A DNA stretch of 64,000 nt from Cyanobium usitatum str. Tous (GCF_963920485.1 NZ_OY986431.1:1798001-1862000), one strand, 5' to 3'. Positions 42,105-51,377 are shown, counted from the first letter of the stretch. Notes: generated from the letters alone by a model not told the origin. Numbers and translations are program-made.

Positions 42105-45100
42105 GGCTTGGGGGCTGGCTGAGCCAGAGCCCGATAGGTGGCCCAACGGCACTCCAGCTCGCGCTGGGCCTGGCGCACCAGGGCCTGGGCCCGCTCCGGC
42201 TGGCTGTAGCGCAGCATGCGGAATCGGTTTTCCTGCTCCATCGCCTCCTTGAGCGAGCGCTTTGGCGCCGGGCTGTCGAGTTGCAAGGGCGTCTCGCCGC
42301 GCTCGGCCCGACGCGGGTCGTAGCGGTAGAGCAGCCAGCGGCCCGAATCCACCGCCAGCTTCTGGTGCGCCATGCCCTGGGCCATGTCGATGCCGTGGGC
42401 GATGCAGTGGGAGTAGGCAATGATCAGCGAGGGCCCCGGGTAACTCTCGGCCTCCAGAAAAACGCGGATGGTGTGCTCGTCGCGGGCCCCCATCGCCACA
42501 CTCGCGACATAGACGGTTCCGTAGGTCATCGCCATCAGGCCCAGATCTTTTTTGGGGGCCGCCTTGCCGGCGGCGGCAAACTTGGCCACCGCCCCCCGGG
42601 GGGTGCTTTTGGAGGCCTGGCCGCCGGTGTTGGAATACACCTCGGTGTCGAGCACCAGGGCGTTGACGTCGCGGCCACTGGCCAGCACGTGGTCGAGGCC
42701 GCCAAAGCCGATGTCGTAGGCCCAGCCATCGCCCCCCACCAGCCACACGCTGGTTTTCACCAGGGCATCGGCCAGCTCCAGCAGCTGGCGGGCCTCGGGC
42801 TGCTCCATAACGGCCAAACGCGCCTTGAGCTCGGCCACCCGCTGGCGCTGCTCAACGATGCCGGCCTCATCGCCCTGGTCGGCGTTGCGGATCGCCGCGG
42901 CCAGGGAGGGCGGGAGTTGTTCTGGCTGCAGCTGGCCCGCCAACCGCTCCAACAGATCAAGGGCCATCTGGCGCTGCTGGTCGCGCGCCACCCGCATCCC
43001 ATAGCCGAATTCGGCGTTGTCTTCAAACAGGGAATTGCTCCAGGCCGGGCCCCGCCCCTCGGCGTTGGCGCTCCAGGGCGTGGTGGGCAGGTTGCCGCCG
43101 TAGATCGAACTGCAACCGGTGGCATTGGCAATCAACATCCGATCGCCAAACAGCTGGGAGGCGAGCTTGAGGTAGGGCGTTTCGCCGCAGCCGCCGCAGG
43201 CGCCGGAAAACTCAAACAAGGGCTGCTGCAGCTGCTGCTGGCCGATCTTGTGCAGGTTGAGCTCGGCGCGGGGCACCTCGGGCAGCTGCAGGAAGAAGTC
43301 CCAGTTGCCGCGGGCCTGCTCTCGCAAAGGCCGCTGCGGCGCCATGTTGATCGCCTTGCGCTTGGGCTCGCTGCGGTCGCGGGCGGGGCACACCTCCACG
43401 CAGAGGGCGCAGCCGGTGCAGTCTTCGGCGGCCACCTGGATGGTGAAGGTTTGACCGGCAAAGGCGGGGTCGCGAGCGGGGGCGGTGCGGAAGCCCTCGG
43501 GGGCTGCGGCGAAGAGCTCCGGTGCGCCCACCTTGGCGCGGATCACCGCATGGGGGCACACCAGCACGCACTTGCCGCACTGCACGCACAGGTCCGTTTC
43601 CCACACCGGCACCGCATCAGCGATGTTGCGCTTCTCCCAGCGGGCCGTGCCCACCGGCCAGGTGCCATCACAGGGCAGGGCACTCACCGGCAGGGCGTCG
43701 CCGCGGCGCTCCAGCATCGGCCCGATCACCTCCCGCACAAAATCGGGCGCCGCGGCCAGGCGGTCGTCCGGCACCGGCGCGGGGGCGGGATCGGGCAGGT
43801 CCTGCCAGGGGAGCGGCTGCAGGTGATCGAGGCTGGCATCGAGGGCGGCCAGGTTCATGGCCACCACGGCCTCGCCCTTGCGGCCATAGGTCTTGCGGAT
43901 CGAGTCACGGATGCGCTCAATCGCCTCCTGGCGGGGCAACACGCCGCTGAGGGCAAAGAAGCAGGCCTGCATCACCGTGTTGATGTGGGGCCCCATGCCC
44001 GCCTGGCGCGCCACTTGGTAGGCATTGATCTGCTGCACCTGAATCCCCTTGCTGCGGATCTGAGCGCGCAGGGCTTGCGGCAGCCGCTCCCAGGTGTCTG
44101 CTGGCGCAAAGGGGCTATTAAGCAGAAACACACCGCCGGGCTCGATGCCGGCCAGCAGATCGAAGCGCTCGACGAAATCCCACTGGTGGCAGGCCACAAA
44201 CGTGGGCCGCTGGATCAGGTAGGTGGAGCGGATCGGCTGGGGTCCAAAGCGCAGGTGCGACACCGTGACCGAACCCGACTTCTTGGAGTCGTAAACGAAA
44301 TAGCCCTGGGCATATAAATCGGTGCCCTCGCCAATGATCTTGATCGCCGCCTTGTTGGCCCCCACCGTGCCATCGGAGCCCAGGCCATAAAACACGGCCC
44401 GCACCTCAGCTGCGTCGGTATGGAAGCTGTTGTCGAGGGGCAGGGAGCGGTGGGTGAGGTCGTCGTCGATGCCCACCGTGAAGTGGTTGAGCGGGCGGGG
44501 CTGGCCAGCTGCCAGCAGGGGCCGCAAATGGTCAAACACCGCCTTCACCATCGCCGGGGTGAACTCCTTCGACGACAGCCCGTAGCGACCGCCCAGCACC
44601 GCCGGCAGTGGTGCAACTCCATGCACCGCAGCCCACTCCTCGGCCAGAACTGCCACCACATCTAGGTAGAGGGGTTCGCCGGGGGCGCCGGGCTCCTTGC
44701 AGCGATCGAGCACGGCGATCGCCCGGGTGCTGGCCGGCAGGGCCTCCACCAGCAGCCGGGCCGCAAAGGGCCGAAACAGGCGCACCTTCAGCACCCCCAC
44801 CCGCTCACCAGCGGCCTGCAGCGCCTCAGCCGCCTCCACGGCGGTCTCGCAGCCCGACCCCATCAGCACCAGCACCCGCTCGGCAGCGGCGGGGCCGACG
44901 TAGTCGTAGGGGCGGTAGGGGCGACCAGTGAGCTCGCCAAAGCGCGCCATCGCCTCGATCAGATGGTCCGGGGCCGCGTCGTAGAAGCGATTTACCGATT
45001 CGCGCGCCTGGAAGTAGACGTCTGGGTTTTGGCTGGTGCCGCGGATCACCGGCCGATTGGGGCTGAGGGCGCGGGCGCGGTGGGCCCTGATCTCCGCCGC

Positions 45101-45688
45101 GGGCATCAGCTCGAGCAGCTGGCCGTCGCTGAGCGGCTCGATCTTCTGGATCTCGTGGGAGGTGCGAAAGCCATCGAACACATGCAGGAACGGCAGCCGG
45201 CTGCGCAGGCTGAGCCGGGCAGCAATGGCGGCAAAGTCGCCCGCCTCCTGCACCGACGCCGAGCAGAGAATCCCGCAGCCGCTGCCGCGGGTGGCCATCA
45301 CATCGCTGTGATCGCCAAAGATCGACAGGCCCTGGGCCGCCAGGGAGCGGGCCGCCACGTGCAGCACCGCCGGAGTGAGCTCCCCCGCCAGCTTGTAGAG
45401 GTTGGGGATCATCAACAGCAGCCCCTGGCTGGCCGTGAAGGTGGTGGTGAGCGCCCCGGCCTGCAGGGCGCCATGCACCGTGCCGGCAGCACCCGCTTCG
45501 CTCTGCAGCTCCACCACCGCCGGCACGCTGCCCCAGAGGTTGGGCCTGGCCTCGGCCGCCCAGGCATCGGCCCACTCGCCCATCGGCGAAGCGGGGGTGA
45601 TCGGGTAGATGGCGATCACCTCATTGAGGCGGTAGGCCACCCGGGCCACGGCCTCGTTGCCATCAATCGTGAGCTGGGGGCTGCTCAT
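42101..45688 (-). CDS. nifJ: Pyruvate:ferredoxin/flavodoxin oxidoreductase
   Basis: A 1195-residue fused PFOR that oxidises pyruvate to acetyl-CoA and CO2 while reducing ferredoxin or flavodoxin. Domain order is the usual one: N-terminal pyrimidine-binding region (Y-P-I-T-P-A-S-P-M-G-E), transketolase-like and gamma regions, two [4Fe-4S] motifs C-V-Q-C-G-K-C and C-T-G-C-A-L-C (around residues 700 and 760), and the TPP domain with G-D-G-W-A-Y-D-I-G (about 986) and N-T-G-G-Q. Length is normal. It overlaps hypC by 4 bases and the next gene by 4 bases, so it is embedded in the hyp operon. PFOR supplies low-potential electrons in dark anaerobic fermentation. Confidence 0.97.
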   Translation of the reverse strand: MSSPQLTIDGNEAVARVAYRLNEVIAIYPITPASPMGEWADAWAAEARPNLWGSVPAVVELQSEAGAAGTVHGALQAGALTTTFTASQGLLLMIPNLYKLAGELTPAVLHVAARSLAAQGLSIFGDHSDVMATRGSGCGILCSASVQEAGDFAAIAARLSLRSRLPFLHVFDGFRTSHEIQKIEPLSDGQLLELMPAAEIRAHRARALSPNRPVIRGTSQNPDVYFQARESVNRFYDAAPDHLIEAMARFGELTGRPYRPYDYVGPAAAERVLVLMGSGCETAVEAAEALQAAGERVGVLKVRLFRPFAARLLVEALPASTRAIAVLDRCKEPGAPGEPLYLDVVAVLAEEWAAVHGVAPLPAVLGGRYGLSSKEFTPAMVKAVFDHLRPLLAAGQPRPLNHFTVGIDDDLTHRSLPLDNSFHTDAAEVRAVFYGLGSDGTVGANKAAIKIIGEGTDLYAQGYFVYDSKKSGSVTVSHLRFGPQPIRSTYLIQRPTFVACHQWDFVERFDLLAGIEPGGVFLLNSPFAPADTWERLPQALRAQIRSKGIQVQQINAYQVARQAGMGPHINTVMQACFFALSGVLPRQEAIERIRDSIRKTYGRKGEAVVAMNLAALDASLDHLQPLPWQDLPDPAPAPVPDDRLAAAPDFVREVIGPMLERRGDALPVSALPCDGTWPVGTARWEKRNIADAVPVWETDLCVQCGKCVLVCPHAVIRAKVGAPELFAAAPEGFRTAPARDPAFAGQTFTIQVAAEDCTGCALCVEVCPARDRSEPKRKAINMAPQRPLREQARGNWDFFLQLPEVPRAELNLHKIGQQQLQQPLFEFSGACGGCGETPYLKLASQLFGDRMLIANATGCSSIYGGNLPTTPWSANAEGRGPAWSNSLFEDNAEFGYGMRVARDQQRQMALDLLERLAGQLQPEQLPPSLAAAIRNADQGDEAGIVEQRQRVAELKARLAVMEQPEARQLLELADALVKTSVWLVGGDGWAYDIGFGGLDHVLASGRDVNALVLDTEVYSNTGGQASKSTPRGAVAKFAAAGKAAPKKDLGLMAMTYGTVYVASVAMGARDEHTIRVFLEAESYPGPSLIIAYSHCIAHGIDMAQGMAHQKLAVDSGRWLLYRYDPRRAERGETPLQLDSPAPKRSLKEAMEQENRFRMLRYSQPERAQALVRQAQRELECRWATYRALAQPAPKP

Positions 45689-45909
45689 GGCTCCTCAGCG
45701 GGATCGTCAGCGAGCACGACGCTCAGGGCCATGCCCACGTGCACCAGCACCCGATCGCCCACCACCGCCTCCGGCAGGCAGGCCAGGCTCACAACCTGGC
45801 GCACGCCACCGAAATCCACCTCGGCCTGGCGCCACAGCTCCGCATCAGGGCCGGCATCCGCCGCCGACCCGGAGATCGACAAGATCAGGCCGGGGGTGGC
45901 CAGGCACAT
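45685..45909 (-). CDS. hypC: Hydrogenase maturation chaperone HypC
   Basis: A 74-residue chaperone that works with HypD and carries the iron centre to the large subunit. It begins with the diagnostic M-C-L-A-T-P-G, whose Cys2 is essential, followed by the small barrel. It starts 17 bases after hypF and its stop overlaps the nifJ start. Confidence 0.95.
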   Translation of the reverse strand: MCLATPGLILSISGSAADAGPDAELWRQAEVDFGGVRQVVSLACLPEAVVGDRVLVHVGMALSVVLADDPAEEP

Positions 45910-45926
45910 GGGTAGGCCTCCACGCT

Positions 45927-48248
45927 CTACTTCGTTATAGGCAGGTCAGCCAGAGCTGCCCAAAGCTGGCCCAGGGCCAGGCCACCGTCGTTGCTGGGCA
46001 GCTGCTCAGCCCAGCGGGGCACCAGACCGGCCCCCCGCAGGGCTGTGGCGGTGAGCTCCAGCAGCAGGCGGTTCTGGAAGCAGCCGCCGGCCAGCAGCAC
46101 CGTGGTGGCACCAAGGCGCCCAGCCGCCTCAGCCGCCGCACTGGCCAAGCCGGCCGCCAGGGAAGCGTGGAAGCAGGCAGCGCTCTCCTGCGGCGCCACG
46201 CCCGCGTTCAACAAGCTGTGCAACAGGGGCTGCCAGTCGAGCCAGCCAAGCTCCAGCCCAGCAGCCGGCAGCAGCGGCATGGGCGCCACCTGCGGAGGCG
46301 GGGCCTGCAGGGCTAGGCCCTCCAGCAGCAGCCCAGCCTCCCCCTCAAAGCTGCTGCGCTGGCAAAGATCCAGCAGGGAGGCCGCCGCATCAAACAGGCG
46401 GCCAGTGCTGGAGCAAAGCGGGCTATGGCAGCCGCTGGCGATGGCCTGCAGCAGCAGCTGCCAGTCGCCGGGGCTGAAAGCAGCCCGGCAGGCAGCGGCC
46501 CCCGGATGGCTCAAGGACTCCGGGCCGGCCGCGGCCAGCAGCCCCAGGGCGGCGCGGCGGGGTTCGACCATGGCCCGCTCGCCGCCGGGCAGGGGAAAGG
46601 GACGCAGGCAGGCCCAACGCTCAGCCCCGCTGGGCGTGAGCCAAAGCAGCTCGCCGCCCCAGAGCCGATGGCCGCTCGCCTCGGCCGGCTCGCCATAGCC
46701 GAGGCCGTCGCAGGCCCACACCAGCAGGGGCAGCTGCAGGCCGTGCTCGGCCGCCACCGCCAGGCCGTGGGCGCGGTGGTGCTGCACCAGCTGCAACGGC
46801 AGCCCCAGCCGCCGGGCCGCCGCCGCCGCCAGCTGGTGGCTGGCGTAGCCGGGATGGCCATCGCAGGCCAGGGCAGCGAGCCCGGGGCCAGGGCGCTCCA
46901 GCAGGTGCTCGAGCCCCTCGCCCAGCAGCTGCTGGGGCAGGGGCCCGGCCAGATCGCCCAGTAGCGGCGCCAGCCAAACGCGGCCGCCGCGGGCCAGGGC
47001 CGGCGCACTTTTGAGATCACCGCCAAGGGCCAGGGCGGTGCCCGGCGGGGCCTGCAGAGCTAGGACCTGGGGGGCGTAGCCGCGGGCCCGGCGCAGCAGC
47101 ACCGGCCGCCCTTCGATCACCTGCAGCACCGAGTCGTCGAGGCGGCGGGCGATCGGGCGGTTGTGCAGCAGGAAGCCATCGGCGATGCCGGTGAGGCGAT
47201 CGAGGGCCTCGGCTGGTTCGAGGCAGAGGGGCTCGCCGCTGCGGTTGCCGCTGGTGGCCACCAGGGGGCGGCCAAAACCCACCGCCAGCAGCTGGTGCAA
47301 CGGCGAAGCCGGCAACATCATCCCCAAAGCGGCACTGCCGGGGGCCACCCCGGCGAAGGGCTGGCGCTGGCCTGGCCGCAACCGCAGCAGCACGATCGGC
47401 GCGGCCGGGTGCTGCAGCTGGAGCCTTTCAGGCTCCGATAGCTCCACCAGGGGAGCGATGGCCTCCAGATCGGCCACCAGCAGGGCCAGGGGCTTGGCCG
47501 GGCGCTGCTTGCGCTGGCGCAACCGGGCCACCGCCGCCCCGTTGCTGACATCCACGAGCAACTGGAAGCCGCCCACCCCCTGCAGGGCCAGGATTCCGCC
47601 CGCCGCCAGCAGGGCCAGGGCTGCCGCCAGCGGATCCACGCCGCCGGGCCCAGGCCCCTGCCACTGCAACTGGGGCCCGCAGGCGGGGCAGCCGATCGTT
47701 TCGGCGTGGAAGCGGCGATCGCCGGGGTCGTCAAACTCCTGCTGGCAGAGGGCGCACAGGCGGAAGCCCACCAGGCTGGTGTGGGCGCGGGCGTAGGGCT
47801 CTGCCGTGGCGATCGAGTAGCGCGGCCCGCAGCAGCTGCAGCTGATGAAGGGGTAGCGGTAGCGGCGGTTGGCAGGGTCGTGGAGTTCGGCCAGACAGGT
47901 GGGGCAGGGGGCCAGATCGGCGGCGAGGGCCGGGGCGATCAGGCCGGCACCCAGGGGTTGGCCCGATGCGGCGGCGATGCGCAGGCCAGGCGGCGCCGGA
48001 ACGAGGGGCGGGAGCCACTCGGGCGCCAGTGGCTCAAGGGCGCCGGGGGGCTGCAACGCCTCGGGCAACCGCCGCACCAGCAGCTCCAGCGAGCGGCGCT
48101 CCCCCTGCAACTCCAGCCTGACGGCGCCAGCGACGTTCTCCACCTCGCCCACCAGCAGCAGCTCGGTGGCCAGGCGATGCACCAGGGGCCGAAAACCCAC
48201 CCCCTGCACCACGCCGCGGCACCAGAGGTGCAGCCGGGCCTGCTTCAT
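45927..48248 (-). CDS. hypF: Carbamoyltransferase HypF
   Basis: A 773-residue maturation enzyme that moves the carbamoyl group of carbamoyl phosphate to HypE. Domains in order: acylphosphatase-like (G-V-V-Q-G-V-G-F-R-P), two zinc fingers (C-P-T-C, C-S-C-C, C-A-L-C, C-P-A-C), a YrdC-like domain (K-R-Q-R-P-A-K-P-L type region) and a Kae1-like C-terminal part with H-H-R-A-H and A-G-G-C-F-Q-N. The ATG at 48246-48248 overlaps the hypB stop; longer frames upstream lie inside hypB and were rejected. Confidence 0.96.
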   Translation of the reverse strand: MKQARLHLWCRGVVQGVGFRPLVHRLATELLLVGEVENVAGAVRLELQGERRSLELLVRRLPEALQPPGALEPLAPEWLPPLVPAPPGLRIAAASGQPLGAGLIAPALAADLAPCPTCLAELHDPANRRYRYPFISCSCCGPRYSIATAEPYARAHTSLVGFRLCALCQQEFDDPGDRRFHAETIGCPACGPQLQWQGPGPGGVDPLAAALALLAAGGILALQGVGGFQLLVDVSNGAAVARLRQRKQRPAKPLALLVADLEAIAPLVELSEPERLQLQHPAAPIVLLRLRPGQRQPFAGVAPGSAALGMMLPASPLHQLLAVGFGRPLVATSGNRSGEPLCLEPAEALDRLTGIADGFLLHNRPIARRLDDSVLQVIEGRPVLLRRARGYAPQVLALQAPPGTALALGGDLKSAPALARGGRVWLAPLLGDLAGPLPQQLLGEGLEHLLERPGPGLAALACDGHPGYASHQLAAAAARRLGLPLQLVQHHRAHGLAVAAEHGLQLPLLVWACDGLGYGEPAEASGHRLWGGELLWLTPSGAERWACLRPFPLPGGERAMVEPRRAALGLLAAAGPESLSHPGAAACRAAFSPGDWQLLLQAIASGCHSPLCSSTGRLFDAAASLLDLCQRSSFEGEAGLLLEGLALQAPPPQVAPMPLLPAAGLELGWLDWQPLLHSLLNAGVAPQESAACFHASLAAGLASAAAEAAGRLGATTVLLAGGCFQNRLLLELTATALRGAGLVPRWAEQLPSNDGGLALGQLWAALADLPITK

Positions 48249-48949
48249 CGCGCCAGGGCGTTGATCAGGGCGTCGAGGCCGGCGCCGCTGCGGGCCGAGG
48301 TTTCCAACACGCGGGCGTGGGGGGCCACCCGGGCGATGGCGGCGTGGGCAGCGGCGCGATCGAAGCCCACCGCCTCGGCCAGGTCGATCTTGGTGATCAG
48401 CACCAGATCGGCGCCGTGGAAGATCGGCGCGTATTTGAGCGGCTTGTCTTCTCCCTCGGTGGTGGAGAGCAGCACCACCCGCAGGCTCTCGCCCAGGTCG
48501 TAGGCGCCGGGACACACCAGGTTGCCGACGTTCTCGATCACCAGCAGCTCGAGCTGATCAAGGCTGATGCCCTGGTGATGGAGGCGATGCAGCCCCTCGG
48601 CCACCATCGGCGCCTCCAGGTGGCAGGCCTGGCCGGTGGTGATCTGCACCGCCGCCAGCCCGGCGGCCTGGAGGCGGCGGGCGTCGTTGTCGGTGGCCAG
48701 ATCGCCCACGATCACCGCCAAGCCGGCGGGATCGAGGCGCTGGGCCAGGGCTTCCAGCAGGGCGGTTTTGCCCGAGCCGGGGGAGGAGAGCAAGTTCACC
48801 ACCGTGACGCCTGCGGCTTCGAAGCGCTGGCGCAGGCCTGCTGCCTGGGCGTCGTTGCGCTGCAGCAGGGCCGTGTGCAGGGACAGCTGGCGGGTTGGTG
48901 CTGGGAGCGGCTCAGGCGCCGGCTGTCCGCAGGAGCAGTCGCGGCACAT
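48245..48949 (-). CDS. hypB: Hydrogenase nickel incorporation GTPase HypB
   Basis: A 234-residue GTPase that loads nickel into the HoxH active site together with HypA. The N-terminal M-C-R-D-C-S-C-G is a metal-binding Cys motif; there is no His-rich storage stretch. Walker A is S-S-P-G-S-G-K-T; the metal site C-H-L-E and the later N-L-V-C-P-G Cys are kept. It opens the hypB-hypF-hypC-nifJ-hypD-hypE operon; a ~200-base gap upstream may hold its own promoter. Confidence 0.96.
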   Translation of the reverse strand: MCRDCSCGQPAPEPLPAPTRQLSLHTALLQRNDAQAAGLRQRFEAAGVTVVNLLSSPGSGKTALLEALAQRLDPAGLAVIVGDLATDNDARRLQAAGLAAVQITTGQACHLEAPMVAEGLHRLHHQGISLDQLELLVIENVGNLVCPGAYDLGESLRVVLLSTTEGEDKPLKYAPIFHGADLVLITKIDLAEAVGFDRAAAHAAIARVAPHARVLETSARSGAGLDALINALAR

Positions 48950-49061
48950 GGCAGCTAAGGGCAGAGGCCGTTTCCAGGCTAGGAACGCTGGACAGTGCGG
49001 ACAGCGTCAGCAATTGATGATCAAAATGGTGAGTAGAAAGTGGTGCCCTGAAAGGTTCCCG

Positions 49062-49157
49062 ATGCGCACCACCGCCATGCAGCTCAAACAAGCCCTGCAG
49101 GCACTGGTGCAGCGGGAAAGCGCCAGGCGTCTGGCGGAGATGGCGGCGGCTTCAGCT
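49062..49157 (+). pseudogene. VapB-type antitoxin remnant
   Basis: On the plus strand the reading M-R-T-T-A-M-Q joins L-K-Q-A-L-Q-A-L-V-Q-R-E-S-A-R-R-L-A. This fuses the typical first four residues of small VapB antitoxins (M-R-T-T) to their second half, with the middle deleted. The open frame then runs into the antisense of the next vapC. It is opposite in direction to all hydrogenase genes and has no partner toxin. Confidence 0.5.
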
Positions 49158-49556
49158 AGGGCGATGCAACCGCTGCAGACGCAGAGAACTCACCAAGGCC
49201 ACGGCCTCAAAGTCGGCATCAAAGCTCACCAGCACGGCATTGTGATGCAGAGCCACGGCGGCCACCAGCAGGTCGAGGCTCAGCACCGTGCGGCCGATGG
49301 CACGGCAGTCCTGGCCCAGGACAATCGCCTGCCGCCAGAGGTCTGGCGGCGTGGCCAGGGATGGCAATGTGGCGAACTGGGCCTCTAGCCGCTGGGCCTC
49401 GTCCGGTCGGGCCGAGCGCAGGAGCTCAAAGCGCACCGGCTCGGCGAGATGGGCCGCTGGATCGAGCACAAACGGGGCGATGAACTGCTTCAAGGCCAAC
49501 GGGCTCCGGGCCCGGGTGAAGTCGATCCAGAGACTGCTATCGAGCAAGAGCGTCAT
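49152..49556 (-). CDS. PIN-domain toxin (VapC-like) inside the hydrogenase island
   Basis: A 134-residue PIN toxin: L-L-L-D-S-S-L-W-I-D-F gives the first Asp, E-P-V-R-F-E-L-L the Glu, and L-S-L-D-L-L-V-A-A-V-A the third acid, with a late S-F-D. Its ATG overlaps the antitoxin stop by 4 bases. It stands between hypA and hypB. Confidence 0.85.
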   Translation of the reverse strand: MTLLLDSSLWIDFTRARSPLALKQFIAPFVLDPAAHLAEPVRFELLRSARPDEAQRLEAQFATLPSLATPPDLWRQAIVLGQDCRAIGRTVLSLDLLVAAVALHHNAVLVSFDADFEAVALVSSLRLQRLHRPS

Positions 49557-49783
49557 CGGGCCAGCGCCTGGTCCCGGTCGCGGTCGCGCTGTCGATCAGC
49601 CTCAAAACTATCCAGCTCCACCCCCCACTCGCCGCTGAGGAAACGCTGAGCGATGCGGGCGCGTCGATGCCGCTGCAGAGCCTCCTCCATCAGTAGACGA
49701 ATGGCCGGACCTTTTTTGCGCTCACCCGTGAGCTCGAGGACTTCAACCATCTCCTCCTCGGAAAGCTCAACCGTCACTTTCAT
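49553..49783 (-). CDS. VapB-type antitoxin
   Basis: A 76-residue antitoxin of the type-II VapB group: M-K-V-T-V-E-L-S-E-E-E-M-V-E-V-L-E-L-T-G, a ribbon-helix-helix-like start, and a strongly charged C-terminus (D-R-Q-R-D-R-D-R-D) that would engage the PIN toxin. It lies 57 bases after hypA on the same strand, so hydrogenase transcription may cross it. Confidence 0.75.
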   Translation of the reverse strand: MKVTVELSEEEMVEVLELTGERKKGPAIRLLMEEALQRHRRARIAQRFLSGEWGVELDSFEADRQRDRDRDQALAR

Positions 49784-49840
49784 TGTTTTGTCTTTTAATA
49801 ATCAGATTTTGACATGGACATAGCAGGGAATCAGGCACCC

Positions 49841-50182
49841 TCACACCACCTCCAGGCTCAGTAGCCGCAGGTCGCGGCCACGCAGCAACTGACGGCTGAT
49901 CGCACCACAACGGGGACAGTCGCAGCAGCCATCCAGGGCGAGGAAGGGGGCGTCGCAGGCGGTGCAATGGCATTCGGCCGCTTCGATCTCGATGCGCAGC
50001 TCGGCGCCAGCGGCGATCGTGCCGGCCATCACCACCGTGTGAGCGAAGCGCAACGCCTCAGGCTCCACCCCGGCCAGGCTGCCGATGCGCAGGCTGATCG
50101 CCGTGATCCGGCTGGCACCCTCAGCGCTGGCCGCCGCCAGCGCCTGATCGCGCACCGCCTCCATCAAGCTGAGTTCATGCAT
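49841..50182 (-). CDS. hypA: Nickel metallochaperone HypA
   Basis: A 113-residue protein that delivers nickel to the hydrogenase with HypB. The Ni site is the N-terminal M-H-E-L (His2), and the structural zinc is bound by C-T-A-C and C-P-R-C. Its start overlaps hoxW by 8 bases. It is separated from hypB by a VapBC pair, unlike the usual hypA-hypB adjacency. Confidence 0.95.
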   Translation of the reverse strand: MHELSLMEAVRDQALAAASAEGASRITAISLRIGSLAGVEPEALRFAHTVVMAGTIAAGAELRIEIEAAECHCTACDAPFLALDGCCDCPRCGAISRQLLRGRDLRLLSLEVV

Positions 50183-50606
50183 GGCGCGCCAGCCAACCCT
50201 TCATGAGCTCCTGGGCCTGGGGCAAAGCGGCCTGGAGCTCAGCCGAGAGCGTGGTGCCGTGCTCGAAGCGCGTCGCCGGCACCTGGAGCAGGTGGGCTGC
50301 AGGGGCGCGGCCGTAGAGCGCCTGGCTGATAGCCAGCAGCTGGGGCGGCTCGAGCCGGTGGCTCTCGGCCGCACCAGCGGCAAGCGAGATCACTGTGATC
50401 CGGGGAGCCGCGCCGGCCGGCGCCAGCCAGGCATCGATAAACAACACCGCCTCCAGCTCGGCCAGCTCCGCAGCCAGCTCAGGGGTGAGCTGCTGGACGC
50501 TGCGGCCTCCCACCTGTTCGGCCAGCAGTGCCCCAACGCCGTCGTCGCCGCGGAGGGAATTGCCGATGCCGATCACCAGGGGGGTGCGCTGGTGGCGGGC
50601 GGGCAT
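50175..50606 (-). CDS. hoxW: Hydrogenase maturation protease HoxW
   Basis: A 143-residue nickel-dependent endopeptidase of the HybD/HoxW family that removes the C-terminal tail of HoxH once nickel is in place. Seen: V-I-G-I-G-N-S-L-R-G-D-D-G-V-G (metal acid), A-V-L-F-I-D-A-W (second acid) and E-S-H-R-L-E-P-P-Q-L (His). The ATG at 50604-50606 was chosen because the conserved strand begins right after it. HoxH at 52357 has a cleavable tail, so substrate and protease are both present. Confidence 0.9.
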   Translation of the reverse strand: MPARHQRTPLVIGIGNSLRGDDGVGALLAEQVGGRSVQQLTPELAAELAELEAVLFIDAWLAPAGAAPRITVISLAAGAAESHRLEPPQLLAISQALYGRAPAAHLLQVPATRFEHGTTLSAELQAALPQAQELMKGWLARHA

Positions 50607-50643
50607 GGGCAGAAGGAAGGGATTCAGACTCAGGGATCCTGAC

Positions 50644-51072
50644 TCAGGGATTGAGAAGGTTTTCAAGGCTCTCGCCACCCGGTAATCGATAGATCCCCAA
50701 GTCGCGTCGATCGAGGGTCGCAATACGGCGGATTCCATACTGCTGGGCCACCCAGAGCAGGGAAGCATCCGCCAGGTCCATTGGCAGGTCGCCGTACTGG
50801 CGCATCCAGTTCGCCATCAACTCCAGGGCGGATCCACCGAGCTCCGCAAGGTTCAGACCACCGAGCGACACCCAGGAGAGGAAGCGCGGTGCCACATCCG
50901 CAGGGATCAGATGGCAGACCTCTGTCAAAACCGGCCAGGTGGACAAGAAAGCCCCCTGATGCAGCTCAAATAACTCAGCACAGGCCCCATGGTCCTGATC
51001 ACTGCGATCGAACCAGGCAACCAGCGGACCGGTGTCAAGCAAGGTGGCACCGCGAAACAGGGAACGACTCAC
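50644..51072 (-). CDS. PIN-domain toxin inside the hydrogenase island
   Basis: A 142-residue PIN-domain protein: L-L-D-T-G-P-L-V-A-W-F holds the first Asp, V-L-T-E-V-C-H-L the Glu, P-M-D-L-A-D-A-S-L-L the third acids, and T-L-D-R-R-D-L a late Asp. It overlaps its antitoxin by 4 bases and lies 37 bases before hoxW on the same strand. Confidence 0.85.
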   Translation of the reverse strand: MSRSLFRGATLLDTGPLVAWFDRSDQDHGACAELFELHQGAFLSTWPVLTEVCHLIPADVAPRFLSWVSLGGLNLAELGGSALELMANWMRQYGDLPMDLADASLLWVAQQYGIRRIATLDRRDLGIYRLPGGESLENLLNP

Positions 51073-51359
51073 GGCTGAGGCCCGATCTGCCGTTCCCGCT
51101 TGTGCTGATGATTCAGCTTCTGACGGAGCAGAGCGGCATGGTCCCTTCCCCGGCTGGTGGTGCCGCTGTCCGGAGCGTTGCTTGAGAAGCTGCCGACCAG
51201 GCCAAAGCGCTCCGCCAGGGCTGCCGGGCTGGTGGCTTGCTGCTGCAGCAGAGCAAGGCCGGCCTTGACGACCTCGCTTTGGCTGAGGCCGAGGACCTGG
51301 CAGAGGCTGTCGAGCCTTGCCTCACCTCCATCATCGAGGCGCACTGAAATGGTCCGCAT
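51069..51359 (-). CDS. Ribbon-helix-helix antitoxin
   Basis: A 96-residue antitoxin: M-R-T-I-S-V-R-L-D-D-G-G-E-A-R-L is the beta strand and first helix of a ribbon-helix-helix fold, with G-L-S-Q-S-E-V-V-K in the second helix. The C-terminal half is polar and would bind the PIN toxin encoded next. Confidence 0.82.
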   Translation of the reverse strand: MRTISVRLDDGGEARLDSLCQVLGLSQSEVVKAGLALLQQQATSPAALAERFGLVGSFSSNAPDSGTTSRGRDHAALLRQKLNHQHKRERQIGPQP

Positions 51360-51377
51360 GGTGCCCTCCCAAACGTA

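Noticed and set aside
42281-44317. 678-codon open frame on the plus strand
   Set aside because: It lies wholly antisense to nifJ, has no recognisable domain and is typical of the long shadow frames produced by GC-rich coding DNA.
44963-45940. 325-codon open frame on the plus strand
   Set aside because: Antisense to nifJ and hypC with no family resemblance; shadow frame.
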